Source of the DNA: Occultella glacieicola
Lineage (GTDB): Bacteria; Actinomycetota; Actinomycetes; Actinomycetales; Beutenbergiaceae
Direction of reading: 5' to 3'
NCBI RefSeq assembly: GCF_004353825.1
Contig: NZ_SMNA01000003.1
Coordinates: 62,001 to 126,000 of the forward strand
Length of the DNA stretch: 64,000 nt
The position numbers and the translations under genes were made by a program. The notes below the pieces were generated by a model. It was not told the origin of the DNA. It made no database searches and was given only the letters and a program-made list of their open reading frames with translations. Below, piece after piece: positions 43,550 to 51,902 of the stretch (positions are counted from its first letter, which is position 1; the number at the start of each line of letters is the position of its first letter).

Positions 43550-43643
43550 CTGGCGGACGTCGCGGGAGCATCGAGCCTACGTATGTCGCGGACTGGGGAA
43601 GCACCGAGCCCAGGTACGTCGCGGACCGGAACCGTCCGCGACG
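43550..43643. repeat. GTCGCGG direct repeats ending in a 10-bp-arm palindrome
   Basis: Between the ligase and the next gene, GTCGCGG recurs near 43559, 43584 and 43618, separated by related spacers (GAGCATCGAGCCTACGTAT and GCACCGAGCCCAGGTAC). The last copy forms a perfect inverted repeat, CGTCGCGGAC-CGGAACC-GTCCGCGACG (43617-43626 with 43634-43643). This could terminate the ligase transcript, be an operator for the hydrolase at 43663, or be a dispersed repeat. Confidence 0.6.
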
Positions 43644-43662
43644 CTCGAGTAGCGTCCTGCCC

Positions 43663-44580
43663 ATGGACGTCGACCGGACCCCGATCCACAAGCGTGGCCT
43701 GGTCGGGTTGCTGTGCACGCCACGCACCGACGCGCCGGCTCCCGGCGTCCTGCTCGTGGGCGGGTCCGAGGGCGGCCGACACGACCGGGACGCCACGGCC
43801 CTGGCCGCCGAAGGGTTCACCGTCCTCGCGCTGTCCTACTTCGGGGACCGCGGCCTTCGCCGTGGCCTGGTGGACGTCCCGCTCGAGCTCTTCTTCCGGG
43901 GATTGGACCTCCTGGGATCGGTGAGCGAGGGCCGCACGCTCGGAATGACCGGCGGATCCCGGGGCGGCGAGGCCGCCCTCCTGGTCGCCGCGCACGATGA
44001 GCGGGTCGGCGCCGTGGCGAGTATCGCCGGCAGCGCGGTGATGACTCAGGGCATCGACTACGGCGCCGGATTCCTCCACCAGATCCTGCGTCGGGAGGTC
44101 GCATCCTGGACGCTCGGCGGCGAGCGACTCCCCTACCTCCCGTACGCGAACCTGGAGGAGATCGACCGGCTCGTCGACGACGCCGAGCCAGTGCCGCTCG
44201 GCGTCGCATTCCCGCCGGTGCCCACCGACCCCGCTGAACTGGCCCGGGTGAGCATCCCCGTGGAGCGGATCAACGGGAAGGTGCTTTCGATCTGCGGCGA
44301 CGCCGACGCGATGTGGCCGAGCGGCCCATACACCCAAGTTGCGGTAGACCGGCTGGCCGCGCACGGCCGCGCCGGCGACATCGAGCATCTGGTACTGGCC
44401 GGCGTGGGCCACCCGATCGCCGGTCCACCCGGGCAGCCGTTCACGAGCACCAGGTCGCCCGGCCCCGGTGTGACCTTCGAGATGGGTGGATCACCACGCG
44501 CGAACACCGCTGGGCGCTCGGAGGCGTGGCGTCGCACGGTCGAGTTCTTCCGGCGAGAACTGGCGCCGGACCCACGGTGA
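43663..44580 (+). CDS. Alpha/beta hydrolase, BAAT C-terminal (acyl-CoA thioesterase) type
   Basis: A 305-residue hydrolase like the catalytic domain of bile-acid-CoA:amino-acid N-acyltransferases and acyl-CoA thioesterases. It has GVLLVGGSEGGRHDRDATAL, FTVLALSYFGDRGL, the nucleophile elbow GMTGGSRGGEAALL (Ser or neighbouring residue), an Asp in SICGDADAMWPSG and a His in LAGVGHPIAG. There is no N-terminal BAAT domain. The ATG at 43663 has TAGCGT 7 nt upstream. The acyl substrate is unknown. Confidence 0.85.
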   Translation: MDVDRTPIHKRGLVGLLCTPRTDAPAPGVLLVGGSEGGRHDRDATALAAEGFTVLALSYFGDRGLRRGLVDVPLELFFRGLDLLGSVSEGRTLGMTGGSRGGEAALLVAAHDERVGAVASIAGSAVMTQGIDYGAGFLHQILRREVASWTLGGERLPYLPYANLEEIDRLVDDAEPVPLGVAFPPVPTDPAELARVSIPVERINGKVLSICGDADAMWPSGPYTQVAVDRLAAHGRAGDIEHLVLAGVGHPIAGPPGQPFTSTRSPGPGVTFEMGGSPRANTAGRSEAWRRTVEFFRRELAPDPR

Positions 44581-44748
44581 ACTGAGCGGCCGGCTGCAGC
44601 CGCGCCGGGGATCCATGGCCCTCCAGGTCGCCGGCGCCATTCGGGTCTCCGCGTGGCCCGCTCCCGCGACACCCGGAGCGCTATCGACCTTCCCCCGGTG
44701 CCTCGGCCCCTCTTCCCTTTGTGGGTGACTTCGCATAGAATAGTACAC

Positions 44749-47529
44749 ATGTTCGATTCCGACGGCGGGGAGGGTGGCTCGCAGGCTGTGGCGCCTGCGC
44801 GGGGCTGCTGTGCGGATTGCGCCGGGGCCGGTCGGGAGCCGGTGCGGGTGGTCGATCTGTCGGCGCTGGACGAGGCCGCGTTGGCGGGCCTGTCGGAGCA
44901 GGAACTGGCCGAGGTGGCCGCGTTCGAGCGGGAGCTGGAGTATCAGGACTGGTTCGCCGATTTCCTCGACCCGGACGAGGGTCTGGTCTACGACGAGGGC
45001 TGTGTCGTCGGCGAGGAGGACCCCGGCACCACCCGCACCCGCACCCGCACCGGCACCGTCACCGTTGCCGGTGAGGGTGCGGGTCGTGAGTCTCGGGACC
45101 GGGACGACCTGCCCCGGGTGGACGCGCAGGCGTTGGCGTCGCGGGCGGTGGATGGGTTCCTGCTCGATGAGCTGGCCCGGGCGGATCTGTCGGGGATGCA
45201 GGAGTACGAACTGGTCGATGCGTTGGGGTGCTACCGGCGGTTGGAGTCGGTGGCCTCGGCCGGGGTCCGGGAACTCGCCGCCGAGCTCGCGGGACGGGCG
45301 CCGATGGTGATGGCCCGGCCGCGAGCGGTGGGTAAGGAACTGGTGTTCCGGGAATCGCTGGCCGCCGATGAGATCGCCCCGAAGGTGGGGTGTTCGAAGC
45401 AGGAAGCCAACCGGCTGGTCCAGGTCGGCCGGTTCCTGGAGGGGATCGCGGCCCCGACCGGGGACGCGTTGCGCCGTGGTGAGATCGACGCCGGCAAGGC
45501 CGACGTGATCGCGGTCGCGGTGTCGGTGCTGGAAGCCGACGCGGCATTCAAGGTTCAGGACGAACTGCTACCGAAAGCCAGGCTATGGACCCGGCACCGG
45601 GTCGCCCAGGAAGTCGCGAAACTCGTCGCTGCCGCCGACCCCGCCCAGTTCACCCAGCGGACCACGCGCGCCAGTAGGCGTCGGTACGTGGGACGGGCCC
45701 GGGTCGACGTCGACGGGATGGCCTCGCACTCGATGTACTGGCCGGCCGCGGATGCCCTCGCCTTGGACCTGCTCCTGGACAGTGCCGCCTCCTCGGCCAA
45801 GGCCGCCGGAGACCAACGAACCCTGGAACAACTACGCGCGGACGTCCTGGCCGACCTCGCCGCGCACGGCCTGAACACCGGCAACATCGGCGACCTGACC
45901 GGCTTCACCTTCCAACTCCAAACCGCACCCTGCACCCACGAACCCGGACACCACCACGACCACGACAACAACATCGAGCCCGGCGGCGAGGTCGGTGCCG
46001 GCGAGCACCACAGCGCCGACGAGCCCCAGCGCGGCGGCACGAGCGGGCACAGCGACGGCAGCGGACACAGCGACGGCGGCCGGCGCAGCGACAGCGACCG
46101 GCGCAGCGACAGCGGCCGGCGCAGCGAGACGGCCGGGCCTGAGCAGCTCGAGCCGCGAAGCGACGAGCACACCGGCAGCGGCACGACCGGAGGCGAGGCC
46201 GACCGCAGCGGTGCAACCGGAGACGAGGCCGGCCGCAGCGAGCCCGAGCGCAGCGGCGCGACCGAAGGCGAGGCCGCCGGCACCAGCACGAGCGGAGACG
46301 AGACCGACGGCAGCGAGCCCGCGGATGCGGCCGTCGGACCGGCCGAGGAAACACCCACAACCGAGTCCGCAGATCGGGGCCCGGGAACTGAGACTTCCAT
46401 CGGTGCCGGGCTCGCAGAGCCCGGCACCGCCCCGACGAGCGCACCCGAGACCGGGACCACGGCGACCACGGCGCCCCGCAGTCTCCTCGAAAGCGCATCC
46501 CAGGGCGAGAGCACACCCGACGGCACACCGACCGGCGGATCCGAGGACACCGACCCGCCCGTCGGCCATCCGGCAGGCGAGTCCGAGGGGACCGGTGCGC
46601 CCGGCGACAGCCCGACCGGCCTATCCGAGGACAGCGCTGCGCCCAGCGACGCCCCGACCGGTGAGTCCGAGGCCACCGGTGCGCCCAGCGACAGCCCGAC
46701 CGGCCTATCCGAGGACAGCGCTGCGCCCAGCGACGCCCCGACCGGTGAGTCCGAGGCCACCGGTGCGCCCAGCGACGCCCCGACCGGTGAGTCCGAGGGG
46801 ACGGGTGCGTCCGCGGCCGGCCCGACGGGCGCCGGCGCCGACACCGCTGAGCCCGGCACGACACCGGGTGGGTTCCTGGGGTCATGGCACGGGGCGGGCA
46901 CCGGGACCGACCCACGGGTCTTCACCCCGGCACGAGGTCAGGGACTACCCCGCGTCTGGCCAGTCGGGGTCCTCGGCGGCCGCCGCGCCCAGATTCTCAT
47001 CCGGGTCACCCTCAACACCCTGATGGGCGCGGACGAACCCGCCGACATCGAAGGACTGGGCCCGATCCCGGCCGACGTCGCCCGCGCATTCGCCGCCGGC
47101 GGCACCTGGCGACGCCTCGTCACCGACCCCACCACCAACCGGGTCACCGACTACGGCGCGACCCGCTACGAACCCCCACAGAACATGATCGACCGGATCA
47201 AGGAGAACGAACCCCACTGCACCGCCCCCGGCTGCACTGCGACCGCGCGGATGACCGAACTCGACCACCGCATCCCGTTCCCGCTGGGGCACACCAGCGA
47301 TGACAACCTCGACCCCAAGTGCCGGCGCTGCCACGTCCTGAAGACCCACGGCGACTTCGAGGACGAAGTCGACCACCACGGCAACCGGTTCTGGAGAACC
47401 CCCACCGGTCACGTCTACATGCGCACCCCCGACGGCACCATCACCGAACTCCCCAGAACCCGACCCGCGAGCACCCCAGGCCCCACCTACCGCACCGCTC
47501 CCGACCTCAACGAACCAGCACCCTTCTGA
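44749..47529 (+). CDS. DUF222/HNH endonuclease-domain protein with long repetitive linker
   Basis: A 926-residue protein of the actinobacterial DUF222-HNH (13E12-repeat) family. The DUF222 region is about 130-395 (LARADLSGMQEYELVDALGC onward). Residues about 400-715 are low complexity: His/Ser/Asp/Arg repeats (GGRRSDSDRRSDSGRRSE), then Glu/Thr/Gly/Ser stretches, then at least six 14-residue repeats of the form TGxSExxxAPSDxP. The C-terminal HNH nuclease has CTAPGCTATARMTELDHRIP, PLGHTSDDNLDPKCRRCHVL and K-THGDF, with the zinc Cys pairs and DH present. The ATG at 44749 follows TAGAAT by 7 nt in an unusually AT-rich patch. Usual family members are about 400-550 residues, so the linker is exceptional. 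The 168 bp before it hold only this promoter. Confidence 0.88.
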   Translation: MFDSDGGEGGSQAVAPARGCCADCAGAGREPVRVVDLSALDEAALAGLSEQELAEVAAFERELEYQDWFADFLDPDEGLVYDEGCVVGEEDPGTTRTRTRTGTVTVAGEGAGRESRDRDDLPRVDAQALASRAVDGFLLDELARADLSGMQEYELVDALGCYRRLESVASAGVRELAAELAGRAPMVMARPRAVGKELVFRESLAADEIAPKVGCSKQEANRLVQVGRFLEGIAAPTGDALRRGEIDAGKADVIAVAVSVLEADAAFKVQDELLPKARLWTRHRVAQEVAKLVAAADPAQFTQRTTRASRRRYVGRARVDVDGMASHSMYWPAADALALDLLLDSAASSAKAAGDQRTLEQLRADVLADLAAHGLNTGNIGDLTGFTFQLQTAPCTHEPGHHHDHDNNIEPGGEVGAGEHHSADEPQRGGTSGHSDGSGHSDGGRRSDSDRRSDSGRRSETAGPEQLEPRSDEHTGSGTTGGEADRSGATGDEAGRSEPERSGATEGEAAGTSTSGDETDGSEPADAAVGPAEETPTTESADRGPGTETSIGAGLAEPGTAPTSAPETGTTATTAPRSLLESASQGESTPDGTPTGGSEDTDPPVGHPAGESEGTGAPGDSPTGLSEDSAAPSDAPTGESEATGAPSDSPTGLSEDSAAPSDAPTGESEATGAPSDAPTGESEGTGASAAGPTGAGADTAEPGTTPGGFLGSWHGAGTGTDPRVFTPARGQGLPRVWPVGVLGGRRAQILIRVTLNTLMGADEPADIEGLGPIPADVARAFAAGGTWRRLVTDPTTNRVTDYGATRYEPPQNMIDRIKENEPHCTAPGCTATARMTELDHRIPFPLGHTSDDNLDPKCRRCHVLKTHGDFEDEVDHHGNRFWRTPTGHVYMRTPDGTITELPRTRPASTPGPTYRTAPDLNEPAPF
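46530..46812 (+). repeat. 42/84-bp in-frame tandem repeats in the DUF222-HNH linker
   Basis: Units of 42 bp encode TGESEATGAPSDSP-like and TGLSEDSAAPSDAP-like 14-mers. Two near-identical 84-bp units occupy 46620-46703 and 46704-46787 and differ by only a few bases. Degenerate units flank them. The near-identity points to recent slippage or unequal crossing-over. Confidence 0.9.
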
Positions 47530-47553
47530 GCCGGCAGCAGGGCACTCCCGAGC

Positions 47554-47964
47554 TCAGTTGTCGCTGGGCAGGAACAGGGCGACGACCGCGGCCAGCGCGG
47601 CCGGGAGGAAGAAGACGCCGATCCCGAGCAGCGTGAAGATGGCGAACGCGAACAGCAGCACGGCCGTGAGCACCGCGGTGATCCGACCTCGGAGCAGTAG
47701 GGGCAGCCCGGCCAAGAGCACCGGGATCGCGAGTGCGACGAGCACGCCCGGGCCGCTCAGGGCGATCAGACTGATCCGCTCGATGTCCGCCGGGGAGTCA
47801 GCGGTGCCCTGGTCCGGGACCAGGAAGATCGGCACGAGGACCAGGGCCACGAACGCGGCCACGGCAAGCCCTAACGCGACCTTGTGCGCGAACCGACGGG
47901 TCAACGGCGGTCGGCGATGGCGACCGTCGTCGCGCTTGCCGGTACCGGCCGGAATCGTAGGCAT
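47554..47964 (-). CDS. Small four-helix membrane protein, paralogue of 50014
   Basis: A 136-residue protein with a basic N-terminus (KRDDGRHRRPPLTRRFAHK) and about four membrane segments: VALGLAVAAFVALVLVPIFL, LVALAIPVLLAGLPLLL, AVLTAVLLFAFAIFTLLG and FFLPAALAAVVALFL. It aligns with the 130-residue protein at 50014: SGPGVLVALAIPVLL matches NGPGALVPMLVPVLL, and LPAALAAVVALF matches APAAIAAVVALL. The function is unknown. The ATG at 47964 has TAAAGT 6 nt upstream. Confidence 0.75.
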   Translation of the reverse strand: MPTIPAGTGKRDDGRHRRPPLTRRFAHKVALGLAVAAFVALVLVPIFLVPDQGTADSPADIERISLIALSGPGVLVALAIPVLLAGLPLLLRGRITAVLTAVLLFAFAIFTLLGIGVFFLPAALAAVVALFLPSDN

Positions 47965-48000
47965 GGTTCGACTTTAGCGATCTCCCGGACCCATCTACTG

Positions 48001-48060
48001 CAATCAAACGGTTGCGTTCGCGCACGTCACGACGTAGGCTTAGGTGCAACCGAATCATTG
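48001..48060. promoter_or_regulatory. Long interrupted inverted repeat upstream of the SRPBCC-ArsR operon
   Basis: CAATCAAACGGTTGC (48001-48015) and GCAACCGAATCATTG (48046-48060) are inverted copies matching at 12 of 15 positions, 30 bp apart, in the 191-bp divergent region. A TGCGAT motif recurs further on (48059 and about 48078). It is a plausible operator for the ArsR-type repressor encoded at 48644. No -10/-35 pair could be assigned with confidence. Confidence 0.35.
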
Positions 48061-48155
48061 CGATAGATACTCGGATTGGTGCGATCCACGTGATCGAGGC
48101 CCAGCCGGACAGATGTCGCTCCACGATTCGACCCATCGAAACCTGAAGGAGCCCC

Positions 48156-48647
48156 ATGCGCACCGACCGCGCAGTCGCCGATCTCGACGCCGGCACCATC
48201 ACCCGCACGATCCGGATCGAAGCGCCGATCGCGACCGTCTGGACCGCGCTCACCTCGCCCGAGCACATCGCCACCTGGTGGGGCCACCCGTCGGAGTTCC
48301 CGGACGGCTGGCGGGTCGGCTCGCTCGGCCACTTCCTCTGGGAGAACCACCGGTTCGAGGTCCGCATCGACGAGCTCGACCCACCCGCCACGTTCGCGCT
48401 CACCTGGGGTGACCTGGACACCACGCTCGAGGGATCGGCGGCGGCGACATCGGTCCGGTTCACGCTCGCTGGGGACGCCGGCTCCACCACCGTCACCGTC
48501 CTCGAGACCGGCTTCGACCGGCTCGACGTCGCCGCGCGGCGCGCGGCGATGGAGGAGAACACCGGCGGTTGGAACACCGTGCTGGACGCGTTGCGCGACT
48601 TCAGCACGGGGCGGGTCACTCCTGCGGACCTGCGGTCCGAGGGATGA
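48156..48647 (+). CDS. SRPBCC (AHSA1-like) domain protein
   Basis: A 163-residue START/Bet v1-fold protein: TITRTIRIEAPIATVWTALT, SPEHIATWWGHPSEFPDGWR, FEVRIDELDPPATFALTW and LETGFDRLDVAARRAAMEEN, ending GGWNTVLDALRDF. These proteins bind hydrophobic ligands in a cavity. GAAGGAG lies about 5 nt before the ATG. The pairing with an ArsR regulator that overlaps its stop is very common, and the two probably respond to the same ligand or stress. Divergent from the small membrane protein. Confidence 0.9.
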   Translation: MRTDRAVADLDAGTITRTIRIEAPIATVWTALTSPEHIATWWGHPSEFPDGWRVGSLGHFLWENHRFEVRIDELDPPATFALTWGDLDTTLEGSAAATSVRFTLAGDAGSTTVTVLETGFDRLDVAARRAAMEENTGGWNTVLDALRDFSTGRVTPADLRSEG

Positions 48648-48979
48648 CTCCGCCCACCGAGCTCGACCCGGTGCCGCTGTGTGCCGCATTGGCTGACGCG
48701 ACCCGGTGGGAGATCCTGGCCGTGCTGGGCGACCGGGATGCCTCCGCGAGCGAGCTCGCCGAGGAACTCCCGGTGTCACGGCAGGCGATCGCCAAGCACC
48801 TGCAGCAGCTCGCGGCGGTCGGGCTCGTGGAGCCGATCCGGGCGGGCCGGGCCATCCGCTACCGCGCGCTCGGGGCCCGACTCGGCCAGCTCGCCAGCCG
48901 TTTGGAGACCATCGGCCGTGGCTGGGATGCCCGCCTGTCCCGGCTCAAGGACGTCGCGGAGGCGCTGGACCAAGACTGA
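48644..48979 (+). CDS. ArsR-family transcriptional regulator
   Basis: A 111-residue winged-helix repressor: LCAALADATRWEILAVLGDR, DASASELAEELPVSRQAIAK (recognition helix), HLQQLAAVGLVEPIRAGRA and IRYRALGARLGQLA. No Cys-rich metal site is visible, so it belongs to the SRPBCC-linked, non-metal ArsR group. The ATG overlaps the SRPBCC stop (ATGA). Autoregulation through the inverted repeat at 48001-48060 is possible. Confidence 0.9.
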   Translation: MTPPTELDPVPLCAALADATRWEILAVLGDRDASASELAEELPVSRQAIAKHLQQLAAVGLVEPIRAGRAIRYRALGARLGQLASRLETIGRGWDARLSRLKDVAEALDQD

Positions 48980-49059
48980 CCGCGGCCTGGCGTCGGCCCG
49001 TCGACCACACGCCCGACGTGGCCCCGGCAACCTCAGGCCCCGGCGACCTTCCGCCGACG

Positions 49060-49884
49060 TCAGTGCCCGACGACGTCCGAATCGGCCACGTCCGCGTCGC
49101 CGGAGTCCAGGGCGTCGATCCCCGCGATCTCCTCGTCGGTCAGCTCGAAGTCGAAGATCGAGATGTTCTCGACGATCCGGCCAGGATCCGCCGACTTCGG
49201 GATCGGGAGGGCCCCGGTCTGGGTGTGCCAGCGCAGCACCACCTGGGCCGGGGTGCGCCCGTGCGCCTGCGCGGCCCGGGTGATCGCGGGTTCGGCGAGC
49301 AGGTCACCGGCCTTGCCGAGGGGCGTGTAGGCCTCGGTGAGGATGCCGTGCTCGGCATGGAAGGCCAGTTCGGCTCGGCGCGGATTGCGGGGGTCGCGCT
49401 TGATCTGGTTCACCTCCGGCACCAGGCCGGCATCGAGGAGGGCCTGCAGGTGCGCCGGCTTGAAGTTGGAGACCCCGACGGCGCGGATCAGCCCCTCCTC
49501 CCGCAATGCCACCAGACCCTTCACGGCGTCCACGAAGCCCCCGAACGCGGGCCGGGGCCAGTGGGCCATGAACAGGTCGATGTAGTCGACACCAAGTCGT
49601 CCGGTGCTCGCCTCGAACGCGCGCCGGACGCCGTCGTAGGAGTGCCACTGCTCGTTGAACTTCGTGGTCAGGAACACGTCACCGCGGTCGATCCCGGACC
49701 GGCGCACGCCCTCCCCCACGCCGGCCTCGTTGCGATAGTTCTCGGCGGTGTCGATCAGGCGGTAGCCGGCCCCGATCGCCGACTCGACGGCGGTGGCGAC
49801 GTCGCCGTCGTCCATGGGCCAGGTGCCCAGCCCGAGCGCGGGGATCGTGGTGCCGGAGGTCAATGTCAGCGTGGGGGCAGTCAT
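49060..49884 (-). CDS. Aldo/keto reductase
   Basis: A 274-residue NADPH-dependent reductase (AKR5/2,5-diketo-gluconate reductase type). The catalytic tetrad is seen in GYRLIDTAENYRNE (Asp, Tyr), LTTKF (Lys) and DLFMAHWPRP (His). The coenzyme site includes GVSNFKPAHL, EVNQIKRDPRNPRR and PIPKSADPGRIVENI. After VNQI, the usual VHP segment is replaced by KRDPRNPRR, which is unusual and may alter the active-site edge. The ATG at 49884 has CAGACT 7 nt upstream. Confidence 0.92.
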   Translation of the reverse strand: MTAPTLTLTSGTTIPALGLGTWPMDDGDVATAVESAIGAGYRLIDTAENYRNEAGVGEGVRRSGIDRGDVFLTTKFNEQWHSYDGVRRAFEASTGRLGVDYIDLFMAHWPRPAFGGFVDAVKGLVALREEGLIRAVGVSNFKPAHLQALLDAGLVPEVNQIKRDPRNPRRAELAFHAEHGILTEAYTPLGKAGDLLAEPAITRAAQAHGRTPAQVVLRWHTQTGALPIPKSADPGRIVENISIFDFELTDEEIAGIDALDSGDADVADSDVVGH

Positions 49885-50013
49885 GGGTTCGAGTCTGTCA
49901 CCCTCACGCGAACCGGAACCAGTGGGACCACATCGTGACCCGTCGCTCCGATCCGGTGCCGGGCGACCTCCGCCGTCAGCCCGGTGCCGCGGCCGGAACG
50001 CAGCGGCACCGCG

Positions 50014-50406
50014 TCAGCGGCGCCGCGCCAGCAGGGCCACGACGGCAGCGATCGCAGCGGGTGCGTAGAACAGTCCGATCGTGGCCCCGCCGAGGACCAT
50101 CAGGAAGACGAGCAGCGCCGCGCACGCAATGGTCACCCCGGGCAGCCGCCCACTGGGCACCAGCAGTGGCACCGCGGTCAGCAGCACCGGCACCAACATC
50201 GGGACCAGCGCACCGGGGCCGTTCACCTCGAGCAGCGTGGCGGTGATGTCCTCGGTCCCGTCGGGAGTGCTTCGGGTGCCGGAGTAGAGCGGCAACACCA
50301 GCAACACCACGATCGCCGCGCAGGCCAGGCCGAACGCGACGAACTGCCACACCCGCGCAGGGGTGCGGTACGGGATCCGGACCGTGGCGCCGTCGACCGA
50401 ACTCAT
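50014..50406 (-). CDS. Small four-helix membrane protein, paralogue of 47554
   Basis: A 130-residue protein with hydrophobic segments VWQFVAFGLACAAIVVLLVL, LVPMLVPVLLTAVPLLV, IACAALLVFLMVLGGATIGL and APAAIAAVVALL. An external loop contains SGTRSTPDGTEDITATLLEV. It resembles the 47554 product across its length. The role is unknown. It lies 21 nt upstream of the LCP stop only by coordinate: both are on the minus strand, so this gene is downstream of the LCP gene and could be co-transcribed with it. Confidence 0.75.
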   Translation of the reverse strand: MSSVDGATVRIPYRTPARVWQFVAFGLACAAIVVLLVLPLYSGTRSTPDGTEDITATLLEVNGPGALVPMLVPVLLTAVPLLVPSGRLPGVTIACAALLVFLMVLGGATIGLFYAPAAIAAVVALLARRR

Positions 50407-50427
50407 GGTCCCAGCATCCCACCGCGG

Positions 50428-51771
50428 TCAGCAGGCGACGGTCAGATCCTCGGCGCTGGCGCCCGCGGTGCCCGCCTCGGAGGGCGTCTGCGTAGCACCT
50501 TCGTCCGGATCGGGCAGCGGCGCGTCCTCGGCGCTCGGCGCCTGCGTCGGCGTCCCGTCGGCACCGGGTGTCGCGGCCCCCGACGCTCCGTTACCGGTTC
50601 CCTCGTCGCCGGCGAGGATCGGCTCGTCGGCAGCCATCGCCGCCCAGATCTCGTCCACCTCGCTGGTCCAGACCAGCCGGTTCGGGTCGGGTGCGTAGGC
50701 CCCGTACGGGGTGGTGAGGAACGTGACGTCGTCCGCCGAGAGCGACCGCAGGCTCAGGGCGAGGCCCGCCATTCCGGTCAGTGAGGACAGGTTCTCGCTC
50801 ATCGTCAGCGATCCGAGGGCGGCGTTGACCATTCCGTACAGCGCCGGGCCGTCGGCGAGGATGTTGCGCGAGAGCACCTCCGCGACCATCGCGGACATGA
50901 GCCGCTGCTGGCGCTCGATCCGACCGGGGTCGGAACCGTCGCCCACACCTACCCGAGCCCGGGCGTAGCCGAGCGCCTGCTCGCCGGTGAGGGTCTGCTC
51001 GCCGGCGTCCAGGAACAGATGCGCCTTCGGGGCGGAGATCGCCTCGGGGATGCAGATGTCGACGCCGCCGAGCGCATCGACCATCTCGATGAAGCCGCCC
51101 ATCTCGACGAGCACGAACCCGTCGATGGTCAGTCCGGTCGCCGACTGGGCGAGGTTGATGTCACAGGCGACGGCGGTCTCCGTGTCTCCGCCGACGAGCC
51201 ACCCGTTCGCGAACGCGGCGTTGTACATCCCGTACCACCCGTGGATGGTCTCGCCGGACGTCGTCGGACAGTCCGGGATCTGCACCATGATGTCGCGCGG
51301 GATCGAGACCAGTTCCACCCGGGACCGGTCGGCGGCGATGTGGGCCACGATGTGGGTGTCCGCCAGCACCGAGTCGAACCCGTCGTCGACCGCCCCGTCC
51401 GCGCGACTGTCCGAGCCGATGATCAGGATGTTCAGCGCGGTCCCCGCGTTCGGGTCCGCCGGCGGCGCCGGGGTCACCGGTGCCCCCTCGGCGTCGGTCG
51501 GCTGATTGATCAGATCGTCGACCCGGATCACATCAACCTCGGCCTGCAACTGTGCATACACGGTGCCGCCGAACGTGGCCGCGAAGGCGAACGCCCCCAC
51601 CACGGCGACGGCGGCTGTCCGCAACCGGTGCCGGCGGACCCTGCGAGCGTGCCGAGGGCGTCCCTGCCGGACCCGTTGAGCGGGGGGTGCGGAGTTCGGC
51701 GCGCGATCGAGCGCGGGGCGGCCCGATCGTCGGATCGCGACCGTCGACCTGGCGTGGCGGGCGTGCGGCAT
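50428..51771 (-). CDS. LytR-CpsA-Psr (LCP) family cell-wall glycopolymer transferase
   Basis: LCP enzymes attach glycopolymers such as arabinogalactan or teichoic acids to peptidoglycan. 447 residues: an Arg-rich cytosolic start, one membrane anchor (AAVAVVGAFAFAATFGGTVY) and the LCP domain with LNILIIGSDSRADG, DSVLADTHIVAHIAADRSRV, ELVSIPRDIMVQIPDC, GGFIEMVDALGGVDICIPEA, GYARARVGVGDGSDPGRIER and QRLMSAM. The Arg and Asp residues for polyprenyl-phosphate binding are present. The tail after about 375 is Ala/Gly/Pro/Glu-rich and ends in Cys. The ATG at 51771 follows TAGGAT by 8 nt. A start at 51882 is possible but poorly supported. The 131 bp upstream hold no other feature. Confidence 0.92.
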   Translation of the reverse strand: MPHARHARSTVAIRRSGRPALDRAPNSAPPAQRVRQGRPRHARRVRRHRLRTAAVAVVGAFAFAATFGGTVYAQLQAEVDVIRVDDLINQPTDAEGAPVTPAPPADPNAGTALNILIIGSDSRADGAVDDGFDSVLADTHIVAHIAADRSRVELVSIPRDIMVQIPDCPTTSGETIHGWYGMYNAAFANGWLVGGDTETAVACDINLAQSATGLTIDGFVLVEMGGFIEMVDALGGVDICIPEAISAPKAHLFLDAGEQTLTGEQALGYARARVGVGDGSDPGRIERQQRLMSAMVAEVLSRNILADGPALYGMVNAALGSLTMSENLSSLTGMAGLALSLRSLSADDVTFLTTPYGAYAPDPNRLVWTSEVDEIWAAMAADEPILAGDEGTGNGASGAATPGADGTPTQAPSAEDAPLPDPDEGATQTPSEAGTAGASAEDLTVAC

Positions 51772-51902
51772 CGCCCTTGATCCTAGGAGTTCCGGGCGTC
51801 GCTCCACGCTCTCTGACGGGGGCGTGCCGTGGACGGTTTGTGGAGGAGTGTCGCCGTCCACGTCACGTGGTGCCGCTCGCACGCCCCGTGGGGCGATCGC
51901 GC

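Noticed and set aside
44653-44748. Upstream extension of the DUF222-HNH protein
   Set aside because: It would include the AT-rich promoter with TAGAAT 7 nt before ATG 44749; the extra residues have no family match.
46530-46812. CRISPR-like repeats
   Set aside because: The repeats are contiguous, in frame, multiples of 42 bp without unique spacers, and encode part of the HNH protein linker.
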